Positions 5,323 to 5,771 of a stretch of DNA of 5,771 nt are shown piece by piece. The DNA is from an uncultured Clostridia bacterium (GTDB lineage: Bacteria > Bacillota > Clostridia > Oscillospirales > Acutalibacteraceae). Location: contig CAMYWU010000107.1 of NCBI GenBank assembly GCA_947302895.1, positions 1 to 5,771 of the forward strand, given 5' to 3'. A program made the position numbers and the translations under genes. Within the stretch, counting starts at the first letter, position 1. The number at the start of each line of letters is the position of its first letter. Under the pieces are notes generated by a model. The model did not search any database and was not told the origin of the DNA. It saw only the letters and a list, made by a program, of their open reading frames with translations.

Positions 5323-5771
5323 TCCCAGAACTCCTTTCCACCGAAGGCTTCAATAAAAAATTTGCGCATATTCATCATTGCGGTATAGTTTGCAAAAACG
5401 ATGAAGTTTCTGTTTTCCTCACGGATAATTCTTATAAGAGAATCATAGTCCTCTCCGTCAATTGAACTGAAAACCGAAACGCCATCGTATTTTAGTCTGA
5501 GCGCCATATCAAATGAGCGCCGTCCGACAGTGAAAACCTTATTTCCCCTGCCCGAAAGCGCATTAAAGGAGGTATCCCAAATCCAGCTGACATCGCAGCC
5601 ATCCGCTTCATTATCATTAAGCGCAAAAACATAGTTATATTCCCCGATGAGCTTTGAAGCATAGCTGATACAGTTTGAAAAACCGACTGGGTTTTTAACA
5701 AGCAAAAGCAGTATTTCTTTATCGCCGCATTTAAAATGCTCCATTCTTCCGAAGGCTCCCGAAAAATCGGA
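5319..5771 (-). CDS. murT: MurT, Mur-ligase-like subunit of lipid II isoglutaminyl synthase (C-terminal part)
   Basis: Only the last 150 codons are in the window. The frame stays open to the right edge, reading SDFSGAFGR before the first Met, so the ATG at 5744 is internal and the true start lies outside. What is visible is the C-terminal DUF1727 domain of MurT, with VKNPVGFSN and the hallmark NDNEADGCDVSWIWD. In the S. aureus complex an Asp of the MurT C-terminal domain was proposed to complete the GatD active site; one of the Asp residues in DVSWIWD is the natural candidate here, but I cannot assign it exactly. MurT activates the lipid II glutamate with ATP and uses ammonia from GatD. The Mur-ligase central domain and Cys-rich zinc ribbon are not visible. 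The gene overlaps gatD by four bases (GTGA). Amidation is needed for efficient cross-linking in many Gram-positives. Confidence 0.92.
   Translation of the reverse strand, partial: SDFSGAFGRMEHFKCGDKEILLLLVKNPVGFSNCISYASKLIGEYNYVFALNDNEADGCDVSWIWDTSFNALSGRGNKVFTVGRRSFDMALRLKYDGVSVFSSIDGEDYDSLIRIIREENRNFIVFANYTAMMNMRKFFIEAFGGKEFWE

Noticed and set aside
5319..5744. A complete 141-residue gene starting at the ATG at 5744
   Set aside because: The frame is open upstream to the window edge with MurT-like sequence, and the visible part is only the C-terminal MurT domain, so the ATG is an internal Met.

Overview
The window looks like a piece of a low-GC Gram-positive chromosome, most likely a gut-type member of the Clostridia (Oscillospiraceae/Lachnospiraceae-like). 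The grounds are moderately AT-rich DNA, purine-rich AAGGAG-type ribosome binding sites, GTG starts, sigma-A-type promoters and a MurT/GatD pair, which is a Gram-positive cell-wall trait. No marker fixes the species. Every gene I can support lies on the minus strand, so transcription runs from high to low coordinates.

In transcription order: (1) the 3' part of murT (5319-5771, 5' end outside the window) and gatD (4624-5322) overlap by GTGA and encode the lipid II isoglutaminyl synthase that amidates peptidoglycan stem peptides. (2) A strong promoter (TTGAAA-N16-TATAAT with extended -10, 4600-4627), whose -35 box overlaps the gatD stop codon, starts a tightly packed four-gene operon. It encodes a small S24/S26-type serine peptidase (4104-4568), a fused permease-ATPase ABC exporter (2406-4103), an intracellular-looking family 2 glycoside hydrolase (778-2406) and a cytoplasmic cyclophilin-type prolyl isomerase (170-751). 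The first three genes abut or overlap by one base. (3) After the operon comes a 55-bp element built of two hairpins closed by GTAG/CTAC (91-145), then a promoter and the first eight codons of what is probably groES, running off the left edge.

The peptidase plus exporter pair resembles peptide maturation and export modules of Clostridia, but no precursor peptide or modifying enzyme is visible, so any peptide substrate would have to be encoded elsewhere. The glycoside hydrolase shows both catalytic glutamates but stops where relatives usually run on a little further. The prolyl isomerase next to groES puts two folding functions side by side, and I see no clear terminator between them.

The most unusual items are the two-hairpin intergenic element, the peptidase/exporter pair sharing an operon with a sugar hydrolase, the peptidase's Ser-His-Asp pattern without an N-terminal anchor, a perfect 13-bp inverted repeat inside the hydrolase gene, and the absence of a CIRCE operator before groES. 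I did not find an unmistakably new system. The peptidase/exporter/hydrolase operon is the best candidate for one.
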